This document shows, piece after piece, positions 16,136-24,690 of a DNA stretch of 64,000 nt; position 1 is the stretch's first letter, and every line of letters starts with the position of its first letter. Both the position numbers and the translations under genes were made by a program. The DNA comes from Haloimpatiens massiliensis (lineage in GTDB: Bacteria > Bacillota > Clostridia > Clostridiales > Clostridiaceae), in the NCBI RefSeq assembly GCF_900184255.1, contig NZ_LT854634.1:1-64000 (forward strand). Direction: 5' to 3'. Below the pieces are notes generated by a model. That model saw only the letters and a list, made by a program, of their open reading frames with translations, did not search any database and was not told the origin of the DNA.

Positions 16136-17692
16136 TTACACAATCTTTGTTGTCCATTCTTCACAATTCCAGACCTCTGTAACCACATCCCTATAAAATT
16201 CAGGTTCATGGCAAACCATAAGTATAGAGCCTTTGTATCCTTTTAAAGCTCTTTTAAGTTCATCTTTAGCTTCTACATCCAAATGATTGGTAGGCTCGTC
16301 CAGTATCAATATATTTGTTTCCTTATTTATAAGCTTACATAGTCTTACCTTAGCTTTTTCGCCTCCAGATAAAACTACTATTTGACTTTCTATATGCTCT
16401 GTAGTAAGTCCGCATTTTGCTAAAGCTACTCTTACCTCATACTGAGTAAATCCTGGGAATTCATGCCAAACCTCTTCTATGCAGGTATTATAATTTCCTT
16501 CTTTTTCTTCTTGCTCAAAGTACCCTATTAACTGATAATCTCCTAGTTCTATTTCCCCTGAAAGTGGTTTAATTTTTCCCATTAAACTTCTAAGAAGAGT
16601 GGTTTTACCGATACCATTAGCTCCCACAAGGGCTATTTTCTGACCTCTCTCCATGCTTATATTTAAAGGCTTTGAAAGAGGTTCTCCATATCCTATTACT
16701 AAATCCTTAGTTTCAAAAATCATTTTTCCAGAAGTTCTTCCTTGTTTAAAATTAAATTCAGGCTTTACCTTTTCCTTTGGAAGTTCTATGATATCCATTT
16801 TATCAAGTTTCTTCTGTCTTGATTTTGCCATATTCGTGGTAGCAACTCTAGCCTTATTTCTAGCTATAAAGTTCTTAAGACCTTTTATTTCCTGCTGCTG
16901 TCTTTCATAAGCCGCTTCCATTTGCTTTATCTTTGCTTCTCTTTGTGCCATAAAGGTATTGTAGTCTCCCACATATCTTTCTAACTTTTTATTATCCACA
17001 TGATAAATTAAATTTATAACGCTATTCAAAAACGGTATATCATGAGATATAAGTATGAATGCATTTTCATAATTTTGAAGATATCTCTTAAGCCACTCTA
17101 TATGCTGCTCATCCAAATAGTTAGTAGGCTCGTCCAAAAGAAGTATGTCTGGATTTTCTAAAAGAAGTTTTGCCAAAAGTACCTTTGTTCTCTGTCCACC
17201 ACTTAGCTCAGCTACATCTTTATCCAGCCCCACATCTCTAAGTCCAAGCCCCCCTGCTACTTCTTCTATTTTAGCATCTATAACATAAAATCCATTGTTA
17301 TCCAAAAGATCTTGAATAGTCCCCATATCCTCCAAAAGCTTTGTAAGCTCATCCTCTGAGGCATCAGCCATCTTTTCTGTTATATCCATCATTTCCTTCT
17401 CTAGATCAAAAAGATATTGAAAGCTTTGTCTAAGTATATCTCTTATGGTATTGCCCTTTTGAAGCACTGCATGCTGATCCATATATCCAACTCTAATTCT
17501 ATTTGACCACTCTACAGTCCCCTCATCTGGTGCTATCTTTCCAGTTATTATATTCATAAAGGTAGATTTTCCTTCTCCATTAGCTCCTATTAAACCTACA
17601 TGCTCTCCCTTTAAAAGTCTAAAAGACACATCTTCAAATATGGCTCTAGCTCCAAAGCCATGATTTACGTTTTTTACTGTTAAAATACTCAT
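16136..17692 (-). CDS. ABC-F family ATPase (YkpA/YbiT-like)
   Basis: A 518-residue soluble protein with two ABC ATPase domains and no membrane part. The first Walker A is GANGEGKST (about residues 36-44) with signature LSGGQRTKV; the second is GANGIGKTT (about 350) with signature LSGGEKAKV. Both Walker B motifs have the ABC-F type LLLDEPTNYLD / LILDEPTNHLD. The linker between the domains is basic and helical. ABC-F proteins bind the ribosomal E site and rescue stalled or drug-blocked ribosomes. The opening MSILTVKNVNHGFGARAIF fits the YkpA/YbiT branch more than known resistance factors. It lies 30 bases downstream of a second ABC-F gene. Confidence 0.9.
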   Translation of the reverse strand: MSILTVKNVNHGFGARAIFEDVSFRLLKGEHVGLIGANGEGKSTFMNIITGKIAPDEGTVEWSNRIRVGYMDQHAVLQKGNTIRDILRQSFQYLFDLEKEMMDITEKMADASEDELTKLLEDMGTIQDLLDNNGFYVIDAKIEEVAGGLGLRDVGLDKDVAELSGGQRTKVLLAKLLLENPDILLLDEPTNYLDEQHIEWLKRYLQNYENAFILISHDIPFLNSVINLIYHVDNKKLERYVGDYNTFMAQREAKIKQMEAAYERQQQEIKGLKNFIARNKARVATTNMAKSRQKKLDKMDIIELPKEKVKPEFNFKQGRTSGKMIFETKDLVIGYGEPLSKPLNISMERGQKIALVGANGIGKTTLLRSLMGKIKPLSGEIELGDYQLIGYFEQEEKEGNYNTCIEEVWHEFPGFTQYEVRVALAKCGLTTEHIESQIVVLSGGEKAKVRLCKLINKETNILILDEPTNHLDVEAKDELKRALKGYKGSILMVCHEPEFYRDVVTEVWNCEEWTTKIV

Positions 17693-17722
17693 CTCTTTTC
17701 TCCTCTTCCGTATTTTGTTTTT

Positions 17723-19690
17723 CTAGCTCTGATTTTTAATCTTCTCCGCTATTTCATTTAAATACTCCCATCTTTCCATTAGCTCTAAAAGTTCACTTTC
17801 AAGCTCTTCATTCTTAGCTAATAACTCCTGAAGTAGTGTATAATCACTAGCAGTTGAATTTATTTTTTCTTCAATCTCTGAAAGATTTTTTTCTACTCCT
17901 TCTATAACTTCATCTATTTTTTCATATTCTCTTTGCTCTTTATAGGAGAATTTTATTTTAGAAGGCTTAGTGCTATTTTTTAAATCATTATTTTCACTCT
18001 TTTCTTTTTCATTTTTCTTATATTTTTCTCCATTTTGTTTATCTTTAGGTAGTTTCTGCTGTGTACCATCTTCTACACATGAATTTTGCTGCGTTTTTTC
18101 TAAAAAATCCACGTAGTCTGAATAATTTCCTGTATGCTCTAAAACCTCACCATTTCCTCTAAAAGCAAGTATTTTATTTGCAATTTTATCTAAGAAGTAT
18201 CTATCGTGGGAAACTGTAACCACTGCTCCTTCAAAGTTTTCAATATAATTTTCTAAAATATTCAATGTATCTATATCTAAATCATTGGTAGGCTCATCTA
18301 AAAACAATACATTAGGTGCATACATTAAAACCCTTAAAAGTTGAAGTCTTCTCTTTTCTCCCCCAGATAACTTACCTATAGGAGCATATTGTATATCTCC
18401 TGAAAACAAAAATCTTTCCATCATTTGAGAGGCACTTATAGAATGTCCATCTGCCGTTTTTATAAATTCTCCTGCTTCTCTTATATATTCTATGGCCCTC
18501 ATATTTTCATCCATGTGAGTGTATTCTTGAGAAAAATATCCTATTTGCACTGTTTCCCCCACATCTATTATGCCTTTATCAGCTTTTATATTTCCTGATA
18601 AAATATTTAAAAGAGTAGACTTACCAAGTCCATTGTTTCCTATTATACCTACTCTATCTTCTCCACTCAATATAAAATTAAAGTCTTTTATAATTTTTTT
18701 GTCTCCAAAACTCTTATTTATTTCCTCTGCAATTATTACTTTCTTTCCGAGTCTAGTGCTGCCAACACATATATCCATGTTTTCATCATCTACATATCCT
18801 TCTTCTGCTACTAGTTCTTTAAATCTATCCACTCTAGCCTTTTGTTTAGTTCCTCTAGCTTTAACTCCCCTTCTTATCCATGCCAATTCTCTTCTATATA
18901 AGTTTTGTCTCTTTTGCTCTAGAGACTTTTCTAATTCTTGTCTTTCTACCTTAGCATTTAAATATAAGCTATAATTTCCTTCATAGCTGTACAAATTTCC
19001 TCTATTTAGCTCCAATATTCTATTAGTTACCCTGTCTAGGAAATATCTATCGTGGGTTATCATAATAAGAGAACCCTTCCTGCTATTTAAGTATTCTTCA
19101 AGCCATTTTATAGTTTCATTATCCAAATGGTTGGTAGGCTCATCTAATATCAAAATGTCACAAGGTCTGATAAGTGCTCCTGCCAGAACTATTCTTTTTC
19201 TCTGCCCACCGGAAAGCTTTCCTACCTTCGCATTAAAATCATTTATTCCAAGCTTTGTAAGAATTATCTTAGCATTACTTTCAAGGCTCCATGCATCAAG
19301 TGCATCTATCTTACTTGTAATCTCCATAAGTTTACTTTGAAGATTTAAATTCTCAGGATTTTTCTCTATACTGTCCATTATTTCTTCATATTCCCTTAAA
19401 ACTTTCATCACCGGAGAATCACCCTTAAATATTTGCTGTATAACCGTTAGCTCCTCCTGAAATTCCATGCTTTGATTTAAATATTCTATAATAAGTTTAT
19501 TTTTCTTTATTACGTTTCCCTCATCAAAATTTTCTACCCCTGCTATAATCTTAAGGAGAGTAGACTTTCCTGTACCATTTATCCCTATTAGTCCTATTTT
19601 TTCTCCCTCATTTATGCCAAGAGACACCTGCTTTAAAAGTACCTTCTCACCATAGCTCTTATTTATATTTTCTAATGTTATTAAATTCAT
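17723..19690 (-). CDS. ABC-F family ATPase (Uup/YfmR-like)
   Basis: A roughly 655-residue ABC-F protein with two ATPase domains (Walker A GINGTGKST and GNNGLGKST; signatures LSGGQRKRI and LSGGEKRRL). The linker between the domains has the RRELAWIRRGVKARGTKQKAR motif of the Uup/YfmR group. A C-terminal coiled coil (about the last 100 residues) follows a charged spacer, as in Uup. Uup/YfmR proteins act on ribosomes and help with hard-to-translate sequences such as polyproline. I choose the ATG at 19690 behind AGGAAGAT over a frame extended by 18 codons. Confidence 0.9.
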   Translation of the reverse strand: MNLITLENINKSYGEKVLLKQVSLGINEGEKIGLIGINGTGKSTLLKIIAGVENFDEGNVIKKNKLIIEYLNQSMEFQEELTVIQQIFKGDSPVMKVLREYEEIMDSIEKNPENLNLQSKLMEITSKIDALDAWSLESNAKIILTKLGINDFNAKVGKLSGGQRKRIVLAGALIRPCDILILDEPTNHLDNETIKWLEEYLNSRKGSLIMITHDRYFLDRVTNRILELNRGNLYSYEGNYSLYLNAKVERQELEKSLEQKRQNLYRRELAWIRRGVKARGTKQKARVDRFKELVAEEGYVDDENMDICVGSTRLGKKVIIAEEINKSFGDKKIIKDFNFILSGEDRVGIIGNNGLGKSTLLNILSGNIKADKGIIDVGETVQIGYFSQEYTHMDENMRAIEYIREAGEFIKTADGHSISASQMMERFLFSGDIQYAPIGKLSGGEKRRLQLLRVLMYAPNVLFLDEPTNDLDIDTLNILENYIENFEGAVVTVSHDRYFLDKIANKILAFRGNGEVLEHTGNYSDYVDFLEKTQQNSCVEDGTQQKLPKDKQNGEKYKKNEKEKSENNDLKNSTKPSKIKFSYKEQREYEKIDEVIEGVEKNLSEIEEKINSTASDYTLLQELLAKNEELESELLELMERWEYLNEIAEKIKNQS

Positions 19691-19872
19691 TTTATCTTCC
19701 TTTCTATCTATGTGAATCCACAATCTCCAGTACTTACTTCTCAAATTACAATTTTCAAAATTATAGGAGAAACTTTTATTATTAGTGCACTATATTTTTT
19801 TACATACATAATATATTATATCTTATTTTAATTGTAAATTCAGTAAAAAATAATACCATATTATAAAAATAG

Positions 19873-19904
19873 GACTGCTATACTAGTCACTCAGTATAGC
19901 AGTC
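19873..19904 (-). terminator. Terminator of the ECF/methyltransferase pair
   Basis: GACTGCTATACT pairs with AGTATAGCAGTC, followed on the minus strand by CTATTTTTATA. It lies about 60 bases after the methyltransferase stop. Confidence 0.8.
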
Positions 19905-19962
19905 AATAATAAATATAGATAAAATAAATCTATATTTAGCTCTAAATTACTTCAATATACAA

Positions 19963-20538
19963 TTATTTTACGGCAGATATATAATACATTTCATCATTGT
20001 CAATGCACTTGTTTATTTTAAAATAATTTTTCATAATTTCACAGGTAATCTCTGCCTTTGGGAGTATATGTTCTTTTACAGCCTCCTTGGAAGCATGAAC
20101 CCTGTTTATATCCTCCTTGCTTTGAGAATGACAAATTATTATTTTACCATTTTCCTTCATAAGCTTTCTTAAATGACTAAAAAGTTTTTCCTTATCTTTA
20201 AAATGTGGATATGCAGAATAAATGAATATATAATCAAAATCTTTTTCTTCATTAAATTCTACTACATCTTCTGCATAAAATTTTACTCTATCATCCTTAT
20301 ATTTACTTTTGGCAACCTGTATCATATTTTCTGACAAATCTACACCATAAATTTCTTTAGGATTTGTCTTCATTAAATATTTTATAAGAACTCCTGTCCC
20401 TGTACCCACATCAAGGATTTTAGACTCTTTCTTAACATCACTTATATCTATTATATGATTTATTTTATTTTCATCATGATGACACATATCATCCCACTTA
20501 AATGCTACTTGGTTAAAGAACTCTTTATCATTCATCAT
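19963..20538 (-). CDS. Class I SAM-dependent methyltransferase
   Basis: A 191-residue methyltransferase with the SAM-binding motif I LDVGTGTGVLIKYL (about residues 40-53), an acidic residue ending the second strand (YGVDLSENM), and motif IV-like FDYIFIYSAYPHF. The target is unknown. Its ATG overlaps the stop of the upstream ECF S-component gene (ATGA), so the two are translationally coupled and probably act on related compounds. The class resembles UbiE/arsenite-type small-molecule methyltransferases but lacks features that would fix a substrate. Confidence 0.82.
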   Translation of the reverse strand: MMNDKEFFNQVAFKWDDMCHHDENKINHIIDISDVKKESKILDVGTGTGVLIKYLMKTNPKEIYGVDLSENMIQVAKSKYKDDRVKFYAEDVVEFNEEKDFDYIFIYSAYPHFKDKEKLFSHLRKLMKENGKIIICHSQSKEDINRVHASKEAVKEHILPKAEITCEIMKNYFKINKCIDNDEMYYISAVK

Positions 20539-21053
20539 GCAGTTACTTTTTCCCCTTTCTCTAGTGCCTTTACCACTACAGGAATTAATATTAATTGTAT
20601 AATTATGCCTATAAAGCCTTTTACAAAGGCTCCTGTTAAGAATGCTTTAAATACAAAGTTATTTCCTTTAGCAGTAAGTAGTATATAATTCATTATACCA
20701 GATATTAGTCGTCCACCAAACATAGATAATACCAATGCAAACATTATATTTAATCTTTTTTTCTTATATAAATATCCTGATAAAAATCCATAAGCTGCAA
20801 GTTCACACGCCATAGAAATTCCTGTTGGAAATAATGGTGGCATTCCTGTTAAAAATGAATTTAAAAGTGGTGTTATAAATCCTACTACAATTCCATACTT
20901 CCACCCAAGCACCATTCCACATAATAAAACTGGTATATGCATAGGTAAAAACACAGGTCCCGCCATGCCTACCATATGAAAAAAGTAAGGTAAAATTAAT
21001 CCTATTGCTATAAAAATAGCTACCTTGATCATGTTATTAGTTTTACTGTTCAT
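20535..21053 (-). CDS. ECF transporter S component, substrate unknown
   Basis: A 172-residue membrane protein with about five to six helices, the size and style of substrate-binding S components of energy-coupling-factor vitamin transporters. It starts NNMIKVAIFIAIGLILPYFF and contains HIPVLLCGMVLGWKYGIVVGF. Cells use such proteins with a shared EcfAA'T module, which is not in the window. The substrate cannot be read from the sequence. It overlaps the methyltransferase gene by 4 bases. The leader carries a perfect hairpin and a copy of the 79-bp structured repeat. Confidence 0.82.
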   Translation of the reverse strand: MNSKTNNMIKVAIFIAIGLILPYFFHMVGMAGPVFLPMHIPVLLCGMVLGWKYGIVVGFITPLLNSFLTGMPPLFPTGISMACELAAYGFLSGYLYKKKRLNIMFALVLSMFGGRLISGIMNYILLTAKGNNFVFKAFLTGAFVKGFIGIIIQLILIPVVVKALEKGEKVTA

Positions 21054-21099
21054 TTTTATACCCCCCGATAATATAATTTCTATAAACAGAGCTCTTAGC

Positions 21100-21127
21100 T
21101 TCAGATGGAGTTTTTACTCCATCTGAA
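21100..21127 (-). other. Perfect 12-bp-stem hairpin in the leader of the ECF gene
   Basis: TTCAGATGGAGT and ACTCCATCTGAA pair around a TTTT loop. No T run follows on the minus strand, so it is not a simple terminator for leftward transcription. It lies between the 79-bp repeat and the ECF start, and might be part of that element or a leader structure. Confidence 0.5.
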
Positions 21128-21137
21128 GGTTAGAGAT

Positions 21138-21216
21138 CGTTATCCATGGACGTAGCTGCCGTTATCTCCCACTTTGTTAGAAGTGGGAGTGTTACGGCAG
21201 GTAGTCATCGGATAAA
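21138..21216 (-). repeat. 79-bp structured repeat, copy 2 (solo)
   Basis: It differs from copy 1 (1-79) at two positions only and keeps the nested stems. No tnpA or tnpB sequence is next to it. If it acts as a TnpB guide-RNA scaffold, the guide would be the bases following GGATAACG on the minus strand, beginning ATCTCTAACCTTCAGATG and running into the leader hairpin of the ECF gene. Confidence 0.6.
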
Positions 21217-21224
21217 AAAATAAA

Positions 21225-21248
21225 AAGGTAGAGAAAAATCTCTACCTT
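21225..21248 (-). terminator. Terminator between the metalloprotease-like gene and the ECF gene
   Basis: On the minus strand AAGGTAGAG-ATTTTT-CTCTACCTT is followed by TTTATTTTTTT. It separates the upstream pair (21411-22425) from the ECF operon. The 21249-21410 gap shows no gene. Confidence 0.75.
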
Positions 21249-21410
21249 CGTGGTAACATAATATATTCGTATAATTTTATTCAATTATTAAATTTTATTT
21301 AATGCTTTGGATTTATATAAATAACGTTATAGTGATTCGTTCACTTTAACTTCACTCTATAATTCTTCTAATTAATACAAATTATAACATGTATTTTATA
21401 ACTTGTCTAC

Positions 21411-21884
21411 TTATTTTTCACGTGACTGCCTCTTATTAACTTCTATCTCCTTCGCTACCTCTCTTTCAGCATACCCAAAATTTATATCTTTATTTTCTCC
21501 CCCTAGAGATAAAAATCCCTTTGTCAAATCTTCCGTGGTAGATTCTAAAACCAGCATAAATTGATTGTATGCAAAATTATATTTAGGATCATTTTCATCT
21601 TGTCCAAAAACTCCTATTAAAAATTCCTCAATCATTTGATCCATTCCCCAAAGCTTCAAATGCAAAAGTTCATGAAGTAATACAGCTTCATAATTATTCA
21701 TCTTGGCATTATGATTGTTTAACATTACTATTGCCTGTTTATTGGAACAGTCTATCTTTATATCTCCAGATTTTCTCCATTCACTTTCTACTAAATGTAG
21801 TTTTATATCCCAATCCTTTAACCTAAGTATTTCTTGCCACTTTTCTAAATAATTTTGTGCCTTCTTTAAATCTATTTTAGCCAT
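21411..21884 (-). CDS. HExxH metalloprotease-like protein
   Basis: A 157-residue protein with a zinc-protease-like HELLH motif in NYEAVLLHELLHLKLWG (about residues 63-79) and a downstream Glu-containing helix (DQMIEEFLIGVFG) that could give the third ligand. The N-terminal part looks like a helical substrate or dimer region. The overall layout resembles small SprT-like or ImmA/IrrE-like gluzincins, but I cannot assign one. There is no signal peptide, so it should be cytoplasmic. It has a GGAGG site and follows a GNAT gene on the same strand. Confidence 0.65.
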   Translation of the reverse strand: MAKIDLKKAQNYLEKWQEILRLKDWDIKLHLVESEWRKSGDIKIDCSNKQAIVMLNNHNAKMNNYEAVLLHELLHLKLWGMDQMIEEFLIGVFGQDENDPKYNFAYNQFMLVLESTTEDLTKGFLSLGGENKDINFGYAEREVAKEIEVNKRQSREK

Positions 21885-21918
21885 ATTAAGTCCTCCAATT
21901 TAACTTTTAATTATCTAT

Positions 21919-22425
21919 TTAATATTTCTTTAAATCAAATCCCAAAACATTAATATTATCATTCTTATTTAATTTTTCATCATAATTCTTCCTAAGTTCA
22001 ATCATATTAAGATGATCAAATCCACAATCTATATAAAATTGTAGTGCTGAAGTATTTCTGGGTATAACACTTACAAAAATAGATATTATCCCTTTTTCTT
22101 TCATCATCTTGTCCAGTTCCTTTATAACGTATTTTCCAATTCCATGTCCTCTATACTGTTCTACAATAAATATATCTTCAAGCCATGCAGCATCTTGTCC
22201 TCCAAATCTTACGCTTATAAATCCTATGTTTTTACCTTCATTTAATATATTAAATACCTTTCCCGCTTCCATCCATTCCTTTAAGGTTTCCAATGATTCT
22301 TCATCATTTGTCCAAAATTCTTTAGGGGCATTTGTAAGCTTTCTATGGTAATTAAAAAAATCTGTTATCATTTTTACTGTTTCATCAAATAAAGATTCTT
22401 CTATTTCTTTTAATTGTATATTCAT
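21919..22425 (-). CDS. GNAT-family N-acetyltransferase
   Basis: A 168-residue GNAT enzyme. The acetyl-CoA site is EDIFIVEQYRGHGIGKYVIKEL (about residues 82-103, with the Q/R-x-x-G-x-G/A pattern), and PRNTSALQFYIDCGFDHL completes the fold. The group resembles AAC(6')- or RimI-like enzymes of unknown substrate. A GGAGG site precedes the ATG. The region just upstream carries a 30-bp sequence that is repeated 66 bases away. Confidence 0.82.
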   Translation of the reverse strand: MNIQLKEIEESLFDETVKMITDFFNYHRKLTNAPKEFWTNDEESLETLKEWMEAGKVFNILNEGKNIGFISVRFGGQDAAWLEDIFIVEQYRGHGIGKYVIKELDKMMKEKGIISIFVSVIPRNTSALQFYIDCGFDHLNMIELRKNYDEKLNKNDNINVLGFDLKKY

Positions 22426-22431
22426 ATTTTC

Positions 22432-22527
22432 CCTCCTATTTAACCTATATTAATGATTAACAAGAATATTAATTATTAAGGAATTTTTGACAAGTGACCT
22501 CCTATTTAACCTATATTAATGATTAAC
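22432..22527. repeat. 30-bp direct repeat pair next to a family B element
   Basis: CCTCCTATTTAACCTATATT plus ten more bases occurs at 22432-22461 and identically at 22498-22527. The first copy holds the ribosome site of the GNAT gene. The last 7 bases of each copy (GATTAAC) equal the first 7 bases of the family B element that starts at 22521, so the duplication probably followed the insertion. Confidence 0.8.
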
Positions 22528-22686
22528 CCACAAAAAGTATTAAATTACTTGAATTATGAAATTTATCTGGAATGATTTGCATAAGAAGCAAAGGAACTGT
22601 TTAAATTTATTGTTCCGAGATCTTATACAAGTCACTGAGGAGAAATTTCATAATTCCATCACATTGTACCTTTTTGTGGGTTAATC
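22521..22686. repeat. Family B foldback element, short copy 2
   Basis: A 166-bp copy that keeps both ends (GATTAACCCACAAAA and TTGTGGGTTAATC) but lacks the central 140 or so bases including the GC-rich core. The flanks ATATTAAT on both sides look like an 8-bp target duplication. Confidence 0.85.
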
Positions 22687-22784
22687 ATATTAATAAATTT
22701 TTATCTTTTTATCTTCAAATACTCATAAATCTTTTTCCATCCCTCAATCTACATTATTTTTTATGTTATAAATGCATAATTAAA

Positions 22785-22820
22785 TTATGCCATAATTCTA
22801 TGAAAGAAATTATGGCATAA
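22785..22820 (-). terminator. Terminator of the ABC exporter operon
   Basis: TTATGCCATAATT pairs with AATTATGGCATAA, with T-rich sequence after it on the minus strand, about 22 bases after the exporter stop. Confidence 0.75.
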
Positions 22821-22841
22821 CCTTAACTATATTATAAAATA

Positions 22842-24677
22842 CTATGCATTCAAAATTTCATTTTCCTGTTCCTGTACAAATTGATTAGTGTACAAGTTAT
22901 AATAATAACCTTTTCTTCTCATAAGACTTTCATGATTACCCTGTTCTAGTATTTTTCCATTTTTTATAACTAATATTCTATCTGCAGATACTATAGTAGA
23001 AAGTCTATGAGCTATTACAAAGCTAGTTCTTCCTTCTAACACCTTATCTATAGCATTTTGTATTACCCTTTCTGTTTCAGTATCTATAGAAGAAGTAGCT
23101 TCATCTAAAACGAATATAGATGGATTCGCGACTATAGCTCTAGCAAAGGATATAAGTTGTTTTTCTCCAGTAGATAGCATTCCCCCACCTTCACCAACTT
23201 CTGTATCATATCCCTTATCCATTTTCATTATAAAATCATGAGCGTCTACTAGTTTAGCTGCTTCTATTATTTCCTCATCTGTAGCATCTAATCTCCCATA
23301 TCTTATATTTTCTTTTATGGTACCACTGAAAAGATGTGGACTTTGTAAAACGTAGCCTAAATTAGCTTGAAGCCAACTAATAGATCTTTCTTTATAATTA
23401 ACTCCATCTATTAAAATTTCTCCAGCTGTAGGCTCATAAAATCTACAAGCAAGATTTACTATAGTACTCTTTCCTGAACCTGTTTCTCCAACTAAAGCTA
23501 TAGTTTCTCCAGCTTTTACATCTAAGTTAAAGTTATCTAAAACCTTTTGACCATCTTTATATGCAAAGGACACATCTTTAAAGGTTATGCTCCCATGAAC
23601 CTCTGGCCAATTTTCCATTTTGGGATTGTACTCATCTCCATAAATCTCCTGAACTTCTTTAGAATCGTATATGTCTGATTCTGTCTCTATCAATGATAAA
23701 ATTCTCTCTGCAGAAGCTTGAGCATGTTGAAGCTCTGCTATAGTAGCTGCCAATTGGCTTACTGGTTCAAAAAACTGAACGCTGTAGGAAATAAACATCA
23801 TTAAAGTTCCATAGCTTATGGTTTTTAAAAGTACATCCTGTCCTCCAAACCAAAGAGCTAAACCCGTTCCAATGCTTCCTAGAGTTAAAACTATAGGAAG
23901 GAAAAGAGCAGAAAACACCGCAGCCCTGACTGCTGAATCTCTCATATTTTTTGTATCTAATTTAAACTCTGTTAAATTATCTTCTTCTCTAACTAATGTT
24001 TTAGTAGTTTGAGCTCCTGTTATACATTCATTAAAATCCCCTGTTATACGAGAGTTTATTTTTCTAACCTTTCTATAAGCATCCAATATCTTTTTCTCAA
24101 AATATATTCCTATTAGAAACAATGGTGGAACCACACACAACGTTATTAATGTAAGTTTCCAATTGTGATAAAACATAACGCCTGCAAAACCCATCATCAT
24201 AACTAAAGCCCATACCATGTCTGTAAGTCCCCAAGAAACTATTTCACTTAACCTATATATATCTGACGTCATTCTAGACATCATCCATCCTACAGGAGTA
24301 GTGTCATAGTAAGAAAATGATAATTCCTGTAACCTTTTAAATCCAAGTTTTCTTATATGGTGGGCAAGCTTAGTTTCTACCCCTCCAGAAAAAGTTACTA
24401 GAAGCTTTACATTTATAGCTTGAATTCCTATGACTACTATATAAACTATTGAAAATTTTAAAAGTCCTTGTACATTTCCAGTTATTACGAAATTATCTAT
24501 GGCATATTTAGTAAGGTAGGGTATTAAAACATCAATACCCGCTACCCCTATCATTACAAATCCTAAAATTATAAGCTGCTTTTTAAAATCAGCTGCATAC
24601 TTTAAGAGTTTCCTCCAAAGCCCAAAATCAATTTTTTCATTTTTATTGCTGAAATTTTCTTCTACATATGCACTCAA
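22842..24677 (-). CDS. Heterodimeric ABC exporter, subunit with canonical Walker B
   Basis: A roughly 611-residue half-transporter: six membrane helices (about residues 30-310) followed by one ATPase domain with Walker A GETGSGKST (near 396) and Walker B IFVLDEATSSID. Its signature motif is degenerate, STGEKQ instead of SGGQ. Known biology: in heterodimeric exporters such as BmrCD, LmrCD and TM287/288, one site is made inactive by exactly this pairing. The TTG at 24677, seven bases after AAGGGGG, is a better start than the GTG inside that site. It follows its partner gene by a few bases. The likely role is drug or peptide efflux. Confidence 0.9.
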   Translation of the reverse strand: MSAYVEENFSNKNEKIDFGLWRKLLKYAADFKKQLIILGFVMIGVAGIDVLIPYLTKYAIDNFVITGNVQGLLKFSIVYIVVIGIQAINVKLLVTFSGGVETKLAHHIRKLGFKRLQELSFSYYDTTPVGWMMSRMTSDIYRLSEIVSWGLTDMVWALVMMMGFAGVMFYHNWKLTLITLCVVPPLFLIGIYFEKKILDAYRKVRKINSRITGDFNECITGAQTTKTLVREEDNLTEFKLDTKNMRDSAVRAAVFSALFLPIVLTLGSIGTGLALWFGGQDVLLKTISYGTLMMFISYSVQFFEPVSQLAATIAELQHAQASAERILSLIETESDIYDSKEVQEIYGDEYNPKMENWPEVHGSITFKDVSFAYKDGQKVLDNFNLDVKAGETIALVGETGSGKSTIVNLACRFYEPTAGEILIDGVNYKERSISWLQANLGYVLQSPHLFSGTIKENIRYGRLDATDEEIIEAAKLVDAHDFIMKMDKGYDTEVGEGGGMLSTGEKQLISFARAIVANPSIFVLDEATSSIDTETERVIQNAIDKVLEGRTSFVIAHRLSTIVSADRILVIKNGKILEQGNHESLMRRKGYYYNLYTNQFVQEQENEILNA

Positions 24678-24690
24678 ACAATTCACCCCC

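Noticed and set aside
21138..21216. Riboswitch controlling the ECF gene
   Set aside because: The same 79 bases follow a tnpB remnant at 1-79, which fits a mobile-element end better, and I could not match it to a known vitamin riboswitch. It is not fully excluded.
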